Below, piece by piece: positions 14,984 through 23,004 of a stretch of 25,465 bases of DNA. The notes beneath the pieces are model-generated. The model was not told the DNA's origin, searched no databases, and saw only the letters and a list, made by a program, of their open reading frames with translations. Origin of the DNA: a virus. The stretch lies in IMG/VR virus record IMGVR_UViG_3300047392_000092, positions 1-25,465 of that record; one strand, 5' to 3'. Both the position numbers and the translations under genes were made by a program. The stretch's first letter is position 1, and the number at the start of each line of letters is the position of its first letter.

Positions 14984-16924
14984 TTAGCCTCTAACAGGAG
15001 CAACAGGTCCCGATACAAATTGTGCTTGGTATTCTGGACTATTGATGTAATCAACAAGGTCTTGTGGCCTTGCTACTGGTGCCATCTCTTGTAGGCCCCA
15101 TGGTGCTTGTGGTGCGTTAGGCACCGTGTTATACTGCTGAGCATTAAACGTAGGTCCTTCTTGATAACCATGTCCGCCCCAGTAGTATTGACTCTGCACA
15201 GGGCTAGTTGTGTTATAAAATGGTGGTGGTTCAATCCAACCTGGGTTCAATCCTGTTGGGATTCTCAAATCAGGCAATGGTGTGCCAGGAGTTATCACAG
15301 TAGGAGGTGTTGTTGGTGGAGGTGTTACAGGAGGTTTAGGTGTAACAATCGGGAATATAGGAGTAACTGGAGTTGGAGTCCAACCACCTGGATTGTATGG
15401 ATCAACAATGTCAACGGGAGGTGTTGGAGTTTCAACTACAGGAGTTGTTATTAAATCTACACCGCCTACACCAGTTGTTGGTCTAGTATCTGTAATTGTA
15501 ATTTCAGGAACATCATCTACTGGCGGTGTTGTTGTGCCAGTTGTAGGTCTAGTATCTGTAATTGTGATTTCAGGAACATCTGCAGGAGCAGGTGTGCTTG
15601 TTGCTGTGCCATCAGGGTGGATAGTAATACTTGAACCATCATCATATGTGTATGTTGTAGAGCCATTGCCCATATCAACACCGGCACCAGTTCCACCAGT
15701 TCCACCAGTGCCGCCAACATGGCTTGTGCCTGTTGTATCACGTGTTACACTTGAACCATCTGGATTGTTTGTTACACTTGTGCCATCTGCATAAGTTGTT
15801 GTAATGCTGCCGTTCCAGTTTACAGTAGTTGTGCTGCCATCAGGATTAACACTTACAGGAGCAACATAATTGCTAGGTGGGCCATAACCATCATTACCAC
15901 CTGTTACTTCAATAGGAGTGCCTGCTGGTTGAACCCATGCATTACTTGCTTGATCAAAGTAAGCACCTGTTGTTGGGTTAACATAAGTTTCCAATGTGTC
16001 ATCCCACTTGGCACCGTTTGAGTTTTCAATTGACGCAAGTTCAGTGCCTTCTGGTAAGTTGCCAGTGCCTGGGTTTTCACTACTGCGTGGTAAGCCAGAA
16101 CTTTCAACACGGAAGTCTGTTTGCATATTACCATCAACTGAGATTGGACCGCCACTTTCAATTGCTGCCATGTAATCACTTAACAATACTGTTTTACCAC
16201 TATCAAGAACAACTTCAGGACCGTTTGGACCGTTGTAAACTGTTCCTGCTGAACTATCGCTCATGCCAGTTGATACTAAATCTATAGGAGCAGTAGGAGC
16301 AACTGGTCCGTAACCAATTTCATAATTTACTGGAGTTCCGCTACCACCTGTTGAGCCACCGCCAGCTGGTGTGCTTAAATCAACTACAGGAGCAGGTTGA
16401 TATGGACTTGGAGTTGACCCAACTACATTGCTACCAGCGTCACGAGTAATAGTAGAGCCATCATCAAATGTGTAAGTTGTATTACCTGTTGAAGGATTAA
16501 AGTATTGTTGAGCGGCACCTGAAGCACCGCCCAAGAAGCCACCTGTTAATGCACCACCAACAATATCATTGCCAGTTAATGCGGCACCAGTAGCACCTGC
16601 GGCTGCACCGCCTGCGGCACCAGATAATATCTCTCCAGCACCTGCACCAGCAGCCGCACTACCTGCAAGCCCGCCCACATATCCAGTTGCACCACCTAGT
16701 AATGCACCTTCTAAAATGTTGCCACCGTCTTCTGCGGCTCCGGCAGCACCACCTAATGCACCTGCCCATACAGGCGGCACACCCATAGCCATAGCACCAA
16801 CAGTTACAATAGCTTGTAACGGATCATCAACGATTGCTTCTACTGTGTCGCCAATAAAGTCGCCCACATCTTCAATAGCATCGCCTACTGTGTCGAGAAC
16901 ATCTCCAACAAATCCACCGCACAT
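14984..16924 (-). CDS. Gly-zipper / Pro-Thr-rich repeat virion protein, 646 aa
   Basis: Starts at ATG 16924 behind AAAGGAATTATAAT, one base after the GNAT gene. Residues 1-35 are an acidic helix (DVLDTVGDAIEDVGDFIGD). Residues 38-137 are hydrophobic with dense Gly/Ala zipper patterns (GGAAGAA, GGATGYVGGLAGSA, GGALTGGFLGGASG), capable of membrane insertion. After that come Asp-Gly-Ser strand repeats (TFDDGSTIT, YADGTSVT, YDDGSSITIHPDG), and an exact duplication of VPEITITDTRPTTG at 450-463 and 472-485. Residues about 488-570 are Pro/Thr-rich and extended. No catalytic motif. The Gly-zipper head suggests a pore or channel component of the ejection apparatus; the repeat part could be a fibrous spacer. 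Function inferred. Confidence 0.85.
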   Translation of the reverse strand: MCGGFVGDVLDTVGDAIEDVGDFIGDTVEAIVDDPLQAIVTVGAMAMGVPPVWAGALGGAAGAAEDGGNILEGALLGGATGYVGGLAGSAAAGAGAGEILSGAAGGAAAGATGAALTGNDIVGGALTGGFLGGASGAAQQYFNPSTGNTTYTFDDGSTITRDAGSNVVGSTPSPYQPAPVVDLSTPAGGGSTGGSGTPVNYEIGYGPVAPTAPIDLVSTGMSDSSAGTVYNGPNGPEVVLDSGKTVLLSDYMAAIESGGPISVDGNMQTDFRVESSGLPRSSENPGTGNLPEGTELASIENSNGAKWDDTLETYVNPTTGAYFDQASNAWVQPAGTPIEVTGGNDGYGPPSNYVAPVSVNPDGSTTTVNWNGSITTTYADGTSVTNNPDGSSVTRDTTGTSHVGGTGGTGGTGAGVDMGNGSTTYTYDDGSSITIHPDGTATSTPAPADVPEITITDTRPTTGTTTPPVDDVPEITITDTRPTTGVGGVDLITTPVVETPTPPVDIVDPYNPGGWTPTPVTPIFPIVTPKPPVTPPPTTPPTVITPGTPLPDLRIPTGLNPGWIEPPPFYNTTSPVQSQYYWGGHGYQEGPTFNAQQYNTVPNAPQAPWGLQEMAPVARPQDLVDYINSPEYQAQFVSGPVAPVRG

Positions 16925-16925
16925 A

Positions 16926-17360
16926 TTATAATTCCTTTAAACAATTAAACCCTTTAGTTTTGTAGCCTAACTGGTTATAAAATCTTTCAACAACACGTGG
17001 ATTATCCCCTGTTGTTTGGCCAAGCCATACTTGACTTGCTCCTACTTGCATTGCCCATGTTTCCAAATGCTCAATTAGCACAGCGGCAATTTCACTTGAT
17101 CTATATTCAGGGTCAACATACAAGCCAATATCGCTTACACGCTTTGCTGTGTTGAATACACTTTCATGTACAATACCGCATATAAATCCCACCAACTTGC
17201 TATCGTCAAATGCCAACATAGAGAATGTAACAGGACTTACAATTAGAGTTCTTATCTTAGACTCAGTTGCAACACCAAGACTGGTATGACTTAACATACT
17301 GTCCGTAAGTGCTTTTAATGCTGTTACATCTGTTTCAACGGCTTTTCTATACTTTATCAT
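16926..17360 (-). CDS. GNAT-family N-acetyltransferase, 144 aa, leaderless candidate
   Basis: The protein follows the GNAT order: an N-terminal strand and helix (IKYRKAVETDVTALKAL), a central strand (FSMLAFDDSKLVGFICGIV), the acetyl-CoA strand-loop-helix (VSDIGLYVDPEYRSSEIAAVLIEHL, 75-99), and the end motif (DNPRVVERFYNQLGYKTKGF). In the binding loop, R87-S-S-E-I-A92 replaces the usual R/Q-x-x-G-x-A, so the first Gly is Glu. The target is unknown; in a virion block it could modify a structural or host protein. The ATG at 17360 has no ribosome site and lies exactly 5 nt after TAAATA. Confidence 0.9.
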   Translation of the reverse strand: MIKYRKAVETDVTALKALTDSMLSHTSLGVATESKIRTLIVSPVTFSMLAFDDSKLVGFICGIVHESVFNTAKRVSDIGLYVDPEYRSSEIAAVLIEHLETWAMQVGASQVWLGQTTGDNPRVVERFYNQLGYKTKGFNCLKEL

Positions 17361-17365
17361 TGTTA

Positions 17366-17372
17366 TATTTAG
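17366..17372 (-). promoter_or_regulatory. TAAATA motif 5 nt before the GNAT gene
   Basis: Minus-strand CTAAATA beginning two bases after the TAA stop of the 492-aa gene; 5-nt spacer (TAACA) to ATG 17360 and no Shine-Dalgarno site. Confidence 0.5.
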
Positions 17373-17373
17373 T

Positions 17374-18852
17374 TTATTCTTTTACCACTTGAGCACTCAA
17401 GCCACGGTAGTTAAACTGTGCTTGTGTCATTTGTGCTTCACCGCTTAGGGTATCAAAGTTTATTTCCATAATATACCAGTAATATCCTGGTCCAGGCACA
17501 TCAATAATACTTGTAAAGATTGTGTCGTATGGTGGTAATGCAACTGGTGTGTTGTTGTTTACACCAGTTACTTGTAATGTCATATCGTTAGTGCCATCTG
17601 CACCGCCAATATCGCTACCTTTTACCAACAGCGTGTCGCCTACAGCATAGTTAATGCCGCCTCCAGCAACTGTGACCACTGTGTTAAAAAACGCCGCATT
17701 GGCTGTTGCACTTGTTAATGTAGCTGTTCCTGTAACTGCACTGGCAAATTGAATCTGCGTGGGAGTTGCGGCTGTAATCAAATATGTGCCATCAAAACTT
17801 GGAGCACTTGTGCCAGTAATTGTTATGCTTTGTCCCACTGTAAAAGCAATACCAGTGTTTGTTAATAAAACTGTGCAAGTTGTGCCATTGCCAATACAGG
17901 AAGTAATTGGTTTAAAGTTCCAAGGTTCAGTGCGATACGGGATAGCAGGGCCAGGAGTAAAGTATGGACCACCGCTACTCAAACCAGTTGTGCTTTGATT
18001 TAAGTTTGGACGCAATTCAATATCCAATGTGCATAAACTTCCCGAGCCACTTGTTACTTCGGGCATGACACCATAAAATCTTGGGAAAGTGCCTCGTGGC
18101 ACATGACTAGTGCCACCAGTAACTTCTACATTAAGCACTTGTCCGCTTGTGGGTTCTAAACTGCCTGTGTAGTAACTCTTGGTTGCAACCGTTGCGTTTG
18201 GTCCGTCTAAACTAAACACATAATCTGGGTTGGTTGGATCATTATTTGTTTCGCCACGATAACGATTGACCTTTACTGTGTAATACAATGGACTTGTAAC
18301 TGGACTAACATATTCCAACACTGAGTTCAATTGTGCGTTAATAAACACACGGTCAGTGCCGCCAGTAACTGTAACACGAGCATTACAATCTGTAGATGTG
18401 TCAAAGTTGCTTGTCGTGTAATTTACAAAACCACCGCCCAAGTCTGGGTCTGGCGATACTTGCGGATTAGCAAAACGTGCAACAAAGTATGTTGTGGTGC
18501 ATTCAACAACACCAATCGGACTCCATACTTCATTATAAAAACCAGTAGCAAAGCCACTTGTTTCAACTGTGTTACCATTACCAAACGGTGGTGTGCCTTG
18601 TGGTGTAGCAAATGTAAACTTTACTGTTCTGCTGTCTAAACATTCTGCACTGGACAATGCTATGTTGGGATAGTATAATACCGTAGGAGTTGCTTGCACA
18701 TATGGCACACGGAAGTTGCCAGTCAAGTAACCTGTTTCACTACTACTAAAGCCCGCAAAGTTTTGTCCCAAGCCTGCTGGACCACTTAGCACATAGTTGA
18801 TGGCATCTACAATGCCTTCGCTGTCGCTTATCTCTACAGGATACTTGGCCAT
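17374..18852 (-). CDS. Tail structural protein, beta-rich, 492 aa
   Basis: Starts at ATG 18852, overlapping the nozzle stop by one base (TAATG), so the two are coupled. The protein is rich in Thr, Gly, Ser, Asn and Val with few Lys, typical of beta-structured virion proteins, and carries several Cys. Two modules stand out. One is at about 336-372 (VGQSITITGTSAPSFDGTYLIT, an Ig-like strand set). The other is at about 384-432 (GGGINYAVGDTLLVKGSDIGG, then NDMTLQVTGV). Both have relatives in the preceding nozzle protein. The last about 40 residues are a separate cap. Could be a tail hub, adaptor or fibre-base protein; no receptor-binding tip recognised. Confidence 0.85.
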   Translation of the reverse strand: MAKYPVEISDSEGIVDAINYVLSGPAGLGQNFAGFSSSETGYLTGNFRVPYVQATPTVLYYPNIALSSAECLDSRTVKFTFATPQGTPPFGNGNTVETSGFATGFYNEVWSPIGVVECTTTYFVARFANPQVSPDPDLGGGFVNYTTSNFDTSTDCNARVTVTGGTDRVFINAQLNSVLEYVSPVTSPLYYTVKVNRYRGETNNDPTNPDYVFSLDGPNATVATKSYYTGSLEPTSGQVLNVEVTGGTSHVPRGTFPRFYGVMPEVTSGSGSLCTLDIELRPNLNQSTTGLSSGGPYFTPGPAIPYRTEPWNFKPITSCIGNGTTCTVLLTNTGIAFTVGQSITITGTSAPSFDGTYLITAATPTQIQFASAVTGTATLTSATANAAFFNTVVTVAGGGINYAVGDTLLVKGSDIGGADGTNDMTLQVTGVNNNTPVALPPYDTIFTSIIDVPGPGYYWYIMEINFDTLSGEAQMTQAQFNYRGLSAQVVKE

Positions 18853-21308
18853 TATCTATCGTCCTCAGTTTGTGTGTATTGCCATGTTGTAGCAGAACAC
18901 ATCCATGCTGTAGTCTTTGAACTGTTACCAATTTCAAAACTATTAACACGATGTGCATTCTGGTTAACCTGCACCCACGGATAATCAGTGTCAGTTGCCA
19001 TTGTAAGTGCTGTTGTGGCTTGTGCTGGTTGTCCAACAGAGTTAGCACCTTCTAACTTAACATCCACACTACCAATCAGCGTAGGTTGTGTGTTGGGATT
19101 AGCTGGCAAGCCTTTTTGTGTTAGGTTAACAACTTCTGGTAGCACACGATGCACTAACAGTTTACCACTGTAGTCTTCTAGCATTTTAATATTGTCTCTA
19201 CGGAACACACTCACAATTGGTAATGTCTCGCCGTTGATGTCACTTAGCAAATTAAAACCAATGTCCTTTTGCACAATGCGTTTTGATTCATCACCACGAG
19301 CGTAAACTACAGTTCGGCTACCTGGATTGTATTCCCATGCACCATTTGCTTGACCTGTTGGGATAGTAAAATCTGTAATGCCTCCTGTGCCGTTAACTGC
19401 TAACACAGTCATAAAGCAATCGTTAGCAGGAGTTGTGCCTCCAAGCAATGTGCCTAAAATTTTGATATTGTTACCAACAGCATAGCCGCTACCTTTGACC
19501 ACATTGTCACCTTGAACAGCGTAGGCCTTGTATGCACTACCTTGCTGTTGAATATTAAAGCGAGCACCTGTGCCTACACCTGTTACAGTAGTTGCCGCAA
19601 CATTGGTCCATTCTATTAAAGGGTTAGGTGTCCATACTGGGCTTTCGCAAGCAAAGGTTGCTGAGTTAACATCGCGGGGTGCGTTCCATACATCCAAGTC
19701 ATAACGATATGCCAGCATCTTGTTTGGCACGCCATTGTTTGCTTCTGTTGTTGGATAGTAAATTTCTACTTGGTTCTTCTGTGTGTTAACTTCCATAAAC
19801 ACACGATCCACATAAGCAGGATCCAGCTGATCAAAGAACCAATTCTTCACACGCTGATTACCTAGGCCTTGGAAGTCTTGTCCATCAAATACCCAAATGT
19901 CACGTGCATCAATGCCATAAACCAATTTGTCAGTGTTGGCCCAGCAGTTACTACTCAACAGTCCTCTGCCTTGGTTAACAAGTTTAACGCCCAGAATAGG
20001 TGTGCTTGTTGTTGAATAGTTAAGCGGTGAGAACACAACTGTGTCCCAGTAACTTTGTAAGAATAATTGTCCATTACTTGGAAATGCATCAATAACAGCA
20101 CCACGAAGCGGAACTTCTAATTGGTTGGCCACGTTTGTAACAGTTGGTTCCCATGTGATAGGAGCCTGGTTAAGTCCAAACGCTTGGCTCCACTGTACTG
20201 TAACGGGATACTGGCTAATAGTGCCATCTAAGTTTGTTGCAGTAAGTCCACCTGCTACCAATACGCAACCAACGTTGGGAGTATTGTATAGTCGCATAAA
20301 CCGAGCGTAAACACTCTTCCAATTTGGATTGTAGTTCCAAGTATACTTTGCCGCAACACTACCACGACCATTGCGACTTGTGTCCCATGCACTACCAGGT
20401 TGTGCTAGGTAATCAATTGTGCTGGTTGTCGAACTTACAACTTTATATTCACCATCGTAAAATTGGTTAGTATCTGATATAACAATGTAGTCGCCAGCAC
20501 CGTAAGGATTGCCTTCATATGGATGTCCGTTAATGGCAGTTGATGCTACCGTTTGGCTTATGCTAACTTCCCATGTTGTGCCATTGTAAGAACCTGGTGT
20601 TGGTTCACTTAATTGTCTAACAAGTTGTGTGCCAGCCGCAACACCTGTGCCAGACAAGAACGCACCAATGGCAATTTCACCTGTGCCAAATGTGCCTATT
20701 GTTAATGTAGTGCCGCTTATTGAACTACCAGTTGTGTCAAACACATAACGAAAGTTGATACGCTGTGTTGTAGCATCAACATAGGTAATATCGCGTATGC
20801 GTGTGGGCTGGCTCTGACTATACATTACCAATTTAGGATACTGTTCGCCTTCTATGTCTGGCCAAAACATTGGAGCGTTTGCTTCATCATTAAAGAACGG
20901 CACCGTTCCGTTCCACGCTTCTGTAATATTGGTTGCTTGGTTATAAGTTGTAAATGGGCCAGCATCGGGAGTAATGTCTTGCCACGCACCGCCAGGACCT
21001 GTATCATATTCACCGTTACTGGCCCACCAGTAACCTTCAGTTGTGGCTACAACAAAGTAAAAGTTATTGGTAACCCCTGCTTGTCCTTGACGATAACCGC
21101 CTGTAATAAATGTAGGAGTGCCTGGAACACCATCTGGTAATATAGCTTGATCACCCAGGGTTGAGCGAACACCACGCACATCTGTTTCTACGTTTTGTCC
21201 ATCATTGTATTCGTTTGGGCCCAGGGCTGTTGAGGGAACATCTGGGCTAAATGTCATCTTTGATAGTGGGATTCGCACTTCATCAAATGCTTTTTTTGTT
21301 TGTGCCAT
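18852..21308 (-). CDS. Probable tail nozzle protein (T7 gp12 / P22 gp10-like), 818 aa
   Basis: I place the start at ATG 21308 (MAQTKKAFDEVRIPLSK), with AAAGGA about 10 nt upstream. An in-frame ATG at 21347 would read through the TAAATAC motif. The length, the conserved-looking opening (NDGQNVETDVRGVRSTLGDQAIL) and the series of beta repeats ending in aromatic turns (EGYWWASNGEY, WNGTVPFFNDEANAPMFWPD, YGIDARDIWVFDGQDFQGLGN, YRYDLDVWNAPRDV) fit the propeller-like nozzle at the tip of short tails. Two inserted modules occur at about 271-307 (GAGDYIVISDTNQFYDGEYKV) and about 575-647 (VKGSGYAVGNNIKILGTLLGG). It opens the late block directly after the terminator. Confidence 0.85.
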   Translation of the reverse strand: MAQTKKAFDEVRIPLSKMTFSPDVPSTALGPNEYNDGQNVETDVRGVRSTLGDQAILPDGVPGTPTFITGGYRQGQAGVTNNFYFVVATTEGYWWASNGEYDTGPGGAWQDITPDAGPFTTYNQATNITEAWNGTVPFFNDEANAPMFWPDIEGEQYPKLVMYSQSQPTRIRDITYVDATTQRINFRYVFDTTGSSISGTTLTIGTFGTGEIAIGAFLSGTGVAAGTQLVRQLSEPTPGSYNGTTWEVSISQTVASTAINGHPYEGNPYGAGDYIVISDTNQFYDGEYKVVSSTTSTIDYLAQPGSAWDTSRNGRGSVAAKYTWNYNPNWKSVYARFMRLYNTPNVGCVLVAGGLTATNLDGTISQYPVTVQWSQAFGLNQAPITWEPTVTNVANQLEVPLRGAVIDAFPSNGQLFLQSYWDTVVFSPLNYSTTSTPILGVKLVNQGRGLLSSNCWANTDKLVYGIDARDIWVFDGQDFQGLGNQRVKNWFFDQLDPAYVDRVFMEVNTQKNQVEIYYPTTEANNGVPNKMLAYRYDLDVWNAPRDVNSATFACESPVWTPNPLIEWTNVAATTVTGVGTGARFNIQQQGSAYKAYAVQGDNVVKGSGYAVGNNIKILGTLLGGTTPANDCFMTVLAVNGTGGITDFTIPTGQANGAWEYNPGSRTVVYARGDESKRIVQKDIGFNLLSDINGETLPIVSVFRRDNIKMLEDYSGKLLVHRVLPEVVNLTQKGLPANPNTQPTLIGSVDVKLEGANSVGQPAQATTALTMATDTDYPWVQVNQNAHRVNSFEIGNSSKTTAWMCSATTWQYTQTEDDR

Positions 21309-21334
21309 CGTAACGAGGTCCTTTAGTAATGTTG

Positions 21335-21341
21335 TATTTAG
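21335..21341 (-). promoter_or_regulatory. TAAATAC late-type promoter motif for the nozzle gene
   Basis: Minus-strand CTAAATAC, 26 nt before ATG 21308, with AAAGGACC between. It starts 10 bases past the terminator stem at 21351-21384, so it restarts transcription at the early/late boundary. Confidence 0.6.
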
Positions 21342-21350
21342 TGCCAAAGG

Positions 21351-21384
21351 AAAAGCCCTGACACTTCACAGCGTGGGGGCTTTT
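21351..21384 (-). terminator. Rho-independent terminator between early and late blocks
   Basis: An 8-bp stem AAAAGCCC/GGGCTTTT at 21351-21358 and 21377-21384 encloses an 18-base loop. Read leftward the stem ends in CTTTT followed by CCTTT, so the U-run is short, and by symmetry it could also act rightward (GGGGGCTTTT). A weaker 6-bp hairpin (GTTAGG/CCTAAC, 21394-21419) lies just upstream of it in the leftward transcript. It follows the 83-aa gene and precedes the nozzle promoter motif. Confidence 0.7.
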
Positions 21385-21424
21385 GGATTCATCGTTAGGA
21401 CTTATTCTGCATGCCTAACTTTAG

Positions 21425-21676
21425 TTATTCGTTGTTACCGTGCTCGTCTTGCCATTCACGAGCCTTTTTGCACCAATCAAATACTTCATTTACCAATTCT
21501 CGCTCGCTCCATCCCAGCACATGCAAGCGGCTAATGCAATTGGTCATTAAGCACAATAAAAATGTGTCTTGTCTGTGATCGTCGTCGTCAAGTTGGGGAT
21601 AATCGTTTAGGATCTGCATAAACAGATCATCTGCTTCTTCAATTGCAGAATGGATTAGGTTGTCTTCTTTGTTCAT
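21425..21676 (-). CDS. Small acidic protein, 83 aa
   Basis: I start it at ATG 21676 (MNKEDNLIHSAIEEADD...), behind AAAAGGCC and 40 nt after the composite promoter at 21716-21750. The longer frame upstream would read through that promoter. The protein is acidic (DDDDHRQD, EWQDEHGNNE), helical and soluble with two Cys in the middle (LLCLMTNCISRLH). Not recognised. It is the only gene between a near-ideal sigma-70 promoter and a terminator, so it is probably made strongly and early. Confidence 0.85.
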   Translation of the reverse strand: MNKEDNLIHSAIEEADDLFMQILNDYPQLDDDDHRQDTFLLCLMTNCISRLHVLGWSERELVNEVFDWCKKAREWQDEHGNNE

Positions 21677-21715
21677 AATAGGCCTTTTAAAATACGACAC
21701 ATTGTGCATCGCATT

Positions 21716-21750
21716 GTATTTATTATAATACTTCTGGCCTATTGTGTCAA
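21716..21750 (-). promoter_or_regulatory. Consensus sigma-70 promoter fused to TAAATAC
   Basis: Minus strand: TTGACA (21745-21750), a 17-bp spacer, TATAAT (21722-21727), continuing directly into AAATAC so that the 12-mer TATAATAAATAC spans 21716-21727. Both hexamers are exact consensus with optimal spacing. The -35 box begins 4 bases past the methyltransferase stop codon. It points at the 83-aa gene. Confidence 0.85.
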
Positions 21751-21753
21751 GTC

Positions 21754-22392
21754 TTACTTTACTCGTATTGCAACGGGCTGGTAATTGCCACCATGCACAT
21801 AACCAATGTAGTCGTAGTCCCGCTTTTCTTCTTGCCAAGCACGATATTCATGATCTCTCCATGTTGGGTAGTTCCAATACTCATCAAACACAATAATGGT
21901 TCCGCTACGGATATAAGGCTTCAAGTGTTTAAAAATGTCCTTTGTAGCACTATACAAGTCGCAATCAACATGTATCAAACTAGCAAAGCCTGCGTGCTGT
22001 TGGGTCCACTTTGGCAGCGTAGCATCAAAGCGTCCAACTACCAATTTAACATTGTCTGGGACTCGAGGCAACGCTTGTGCAAAGTGTCCAGCAGGTAAAC
22101 CGTTCCAGGGTTCGTAAATGCCTTCAAAGCCATCAAAGCCGTAAATGTCATGCGTTGGGAATAGTTTGGCCCAGTGACGGATACTGCGTCCAGTTGCTAC
22201 ACCAAACTCCAGCATGTAGCCACCCTGTAGCACATGCTGGCTCACTGCCCTGTGCAAGCGTAAGTCGCTACCGTATGACGGCACTTGTTTTAAGTTTTGA
22301 GCACAGTAGTCTAAACTGTCGGTTGTCCAAGCAGGGCGTGGAGCATTACGGTATCTCCACGCTTGCTTGACATCATCAAGCAAGTAATACAT
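21754..22392 (-). CDS. TylF-like SAM-dependent methyltransferase, 212 aa
   Basis: Class I methyltransferase. Motif I is LEFGVATG at residues 61-68. The acidic end of strand 2 is GFDGFEG (85-91, D87 probably near SAM). A third signature, IHVDCDLYSAT (140-150), and FDEYW (169-173) match the macrocin O-methyltransferase (TylF) type, in which Asp residues help bind metal and substrate. The length is at the short end of the family. Starts at ATG 22392, overlapping the previous stop by one base (TAATG). Substrate not predictable; sugars of the host envelope or a small molecule are more typical of the family than DNA bases. Confidence 0.9.
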   Translation of the reverse strand: MYYLLDDVKQAWRYRNAPRPAWTTDSLDYCAQNLKQVPSYGSDLRLHRAVSQHVLQGGYMLEFGVATGRSIRHWAKLFPTHDIYGFDGFEGIYEPWNGLPAGHFAQALPRVPDNVKLVVGRFDATLPKWTQQHAGFASLIHVDCDLYSATKDIFKHLKPYIRSGTIIVFDEYWNYPTWRDHEYRAWQEEKRDYDYIGYVHGGNYQPVAIRVK

Positions 22393-22628
22393 TATTGTAC
22401 TGTGTCCTGTTCAACTGCTTGCTGTAAACGTGCAATATATTGGCATGCTTCTGCAATTGCATCAGCAGAGTCTTGTAGTCTAATACGCATTTCAAACAGT
22501 TGATCTGCGTTTAATACATCGTCCCGTAAGTTATAAAAACTACCTTCAACTACTGCCAATACTTGTTCAAGTACTGCTGTTGCGTAGTCTGCGTGTTGTG
22601 TTGTTTGTTCTGTATTTGTTGTGTTCAT
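22392..22628 (-). CDS. Hypothetical protein, 78 aa, early region
   Basis: I start it at ATG 22628 (MNTTNTEQTTQHADY...), which has AAAGGTAAAAGCA upstream; the longer frame from 22670 lacks a ribosome site. The protein has a Thr/Gln-rich, probably flexible first 15 residues, then two helices (ATAVLEQVLAVVEGSFYNLR and QLFEMRIRLQDSADAIAEACQYIARLQ) suitable for a helical hairpin or coiled coil. Unknown function. Confidence 0.8.
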   Translation of the reverse strand: MNTTNTEQTTQHADYATAVLEQVLAVVEGSFYNLRDDVLNADQLFEMRIRLQDSADAIAEACQYIARLQQAVEQDTVQ

Positions 22629-22712
22629 TGCTTTTACCTTTGCTTTACTATTCTGCAACTGTTGTTGCATACTATTACTTATGTGTTTGTGTTCTGTGTG
22701 CGAGCCGTTTGG

Positions 22713-22982
22713 TCAGCAGTAGTTTAACTTGTATGCTTTACCAAAGTATGCATAGTCGTAAACACCGTAAGACTTGCTGTCAACAACATCCTGCCAGTAT
22801 TCAACTGCTTTAAGTGTGCGTTCAGCTTTTAATTTTAGTCTGCTGACATAATTGCTGTCGGCAATTATTCGCAACATGTCTGCTGGTGATGGATTGAGTT
22901 GTGCTCGTTGTAGTTGACGTTGAGCCAGTTGATACTTTTTAAGTGCAGTATCAACAATTGCTTGTGCTTGTTCTGCGTTCAA
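22713..22982 (-). CDS. Hypothetical helical protein, 89 aa, TTG start
   Basis: The long frame opens at ATG 23042, but that lies at the -35 box of the promoter at 23005-23039 and would not be in the mRNA. The first start after the promoter in frame is TTG at 22982, with AAAAAGG 7 nt upstream, giving LNAEQAQAIVDTALKKYQLAQ as the beginning. The protein is basic and helical with an aromatic C-terminus (YGVYDYAYFGKAYKLNYC). No family recognised. First gene of a unit with the 78-aa protein and the methyltransferase. Confidence 0.8.
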   Translation of the reverse strand: MNAEQAQAIVDTALKKYQLAQRQLQRAQLNPSPADMLRIIADSNYVSRLKLKAERTLKAVEYWQDVVDSKSYGVYDYAYFGKAYKLNYC

Positions 22983-23004
22983 TGTAGGACCTTTTTGTTG
23001 TTGT

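Noticed and set aside
15282-15794. Plus-strand frame (170 aa) opposite the 646-aa gene
   Set aside because: Val/Gly-rich mirror of the Pro/Thr repeat region; no ribosome site and no promoter motif in front.
21309-21347. Upstream in-frame start (ATG 21347) for the nozzle gene
   Set aside because: The extra 13 codons contain the CTAAATAC motif and the ribosome site for ATG 21308, so they are leader sequence.
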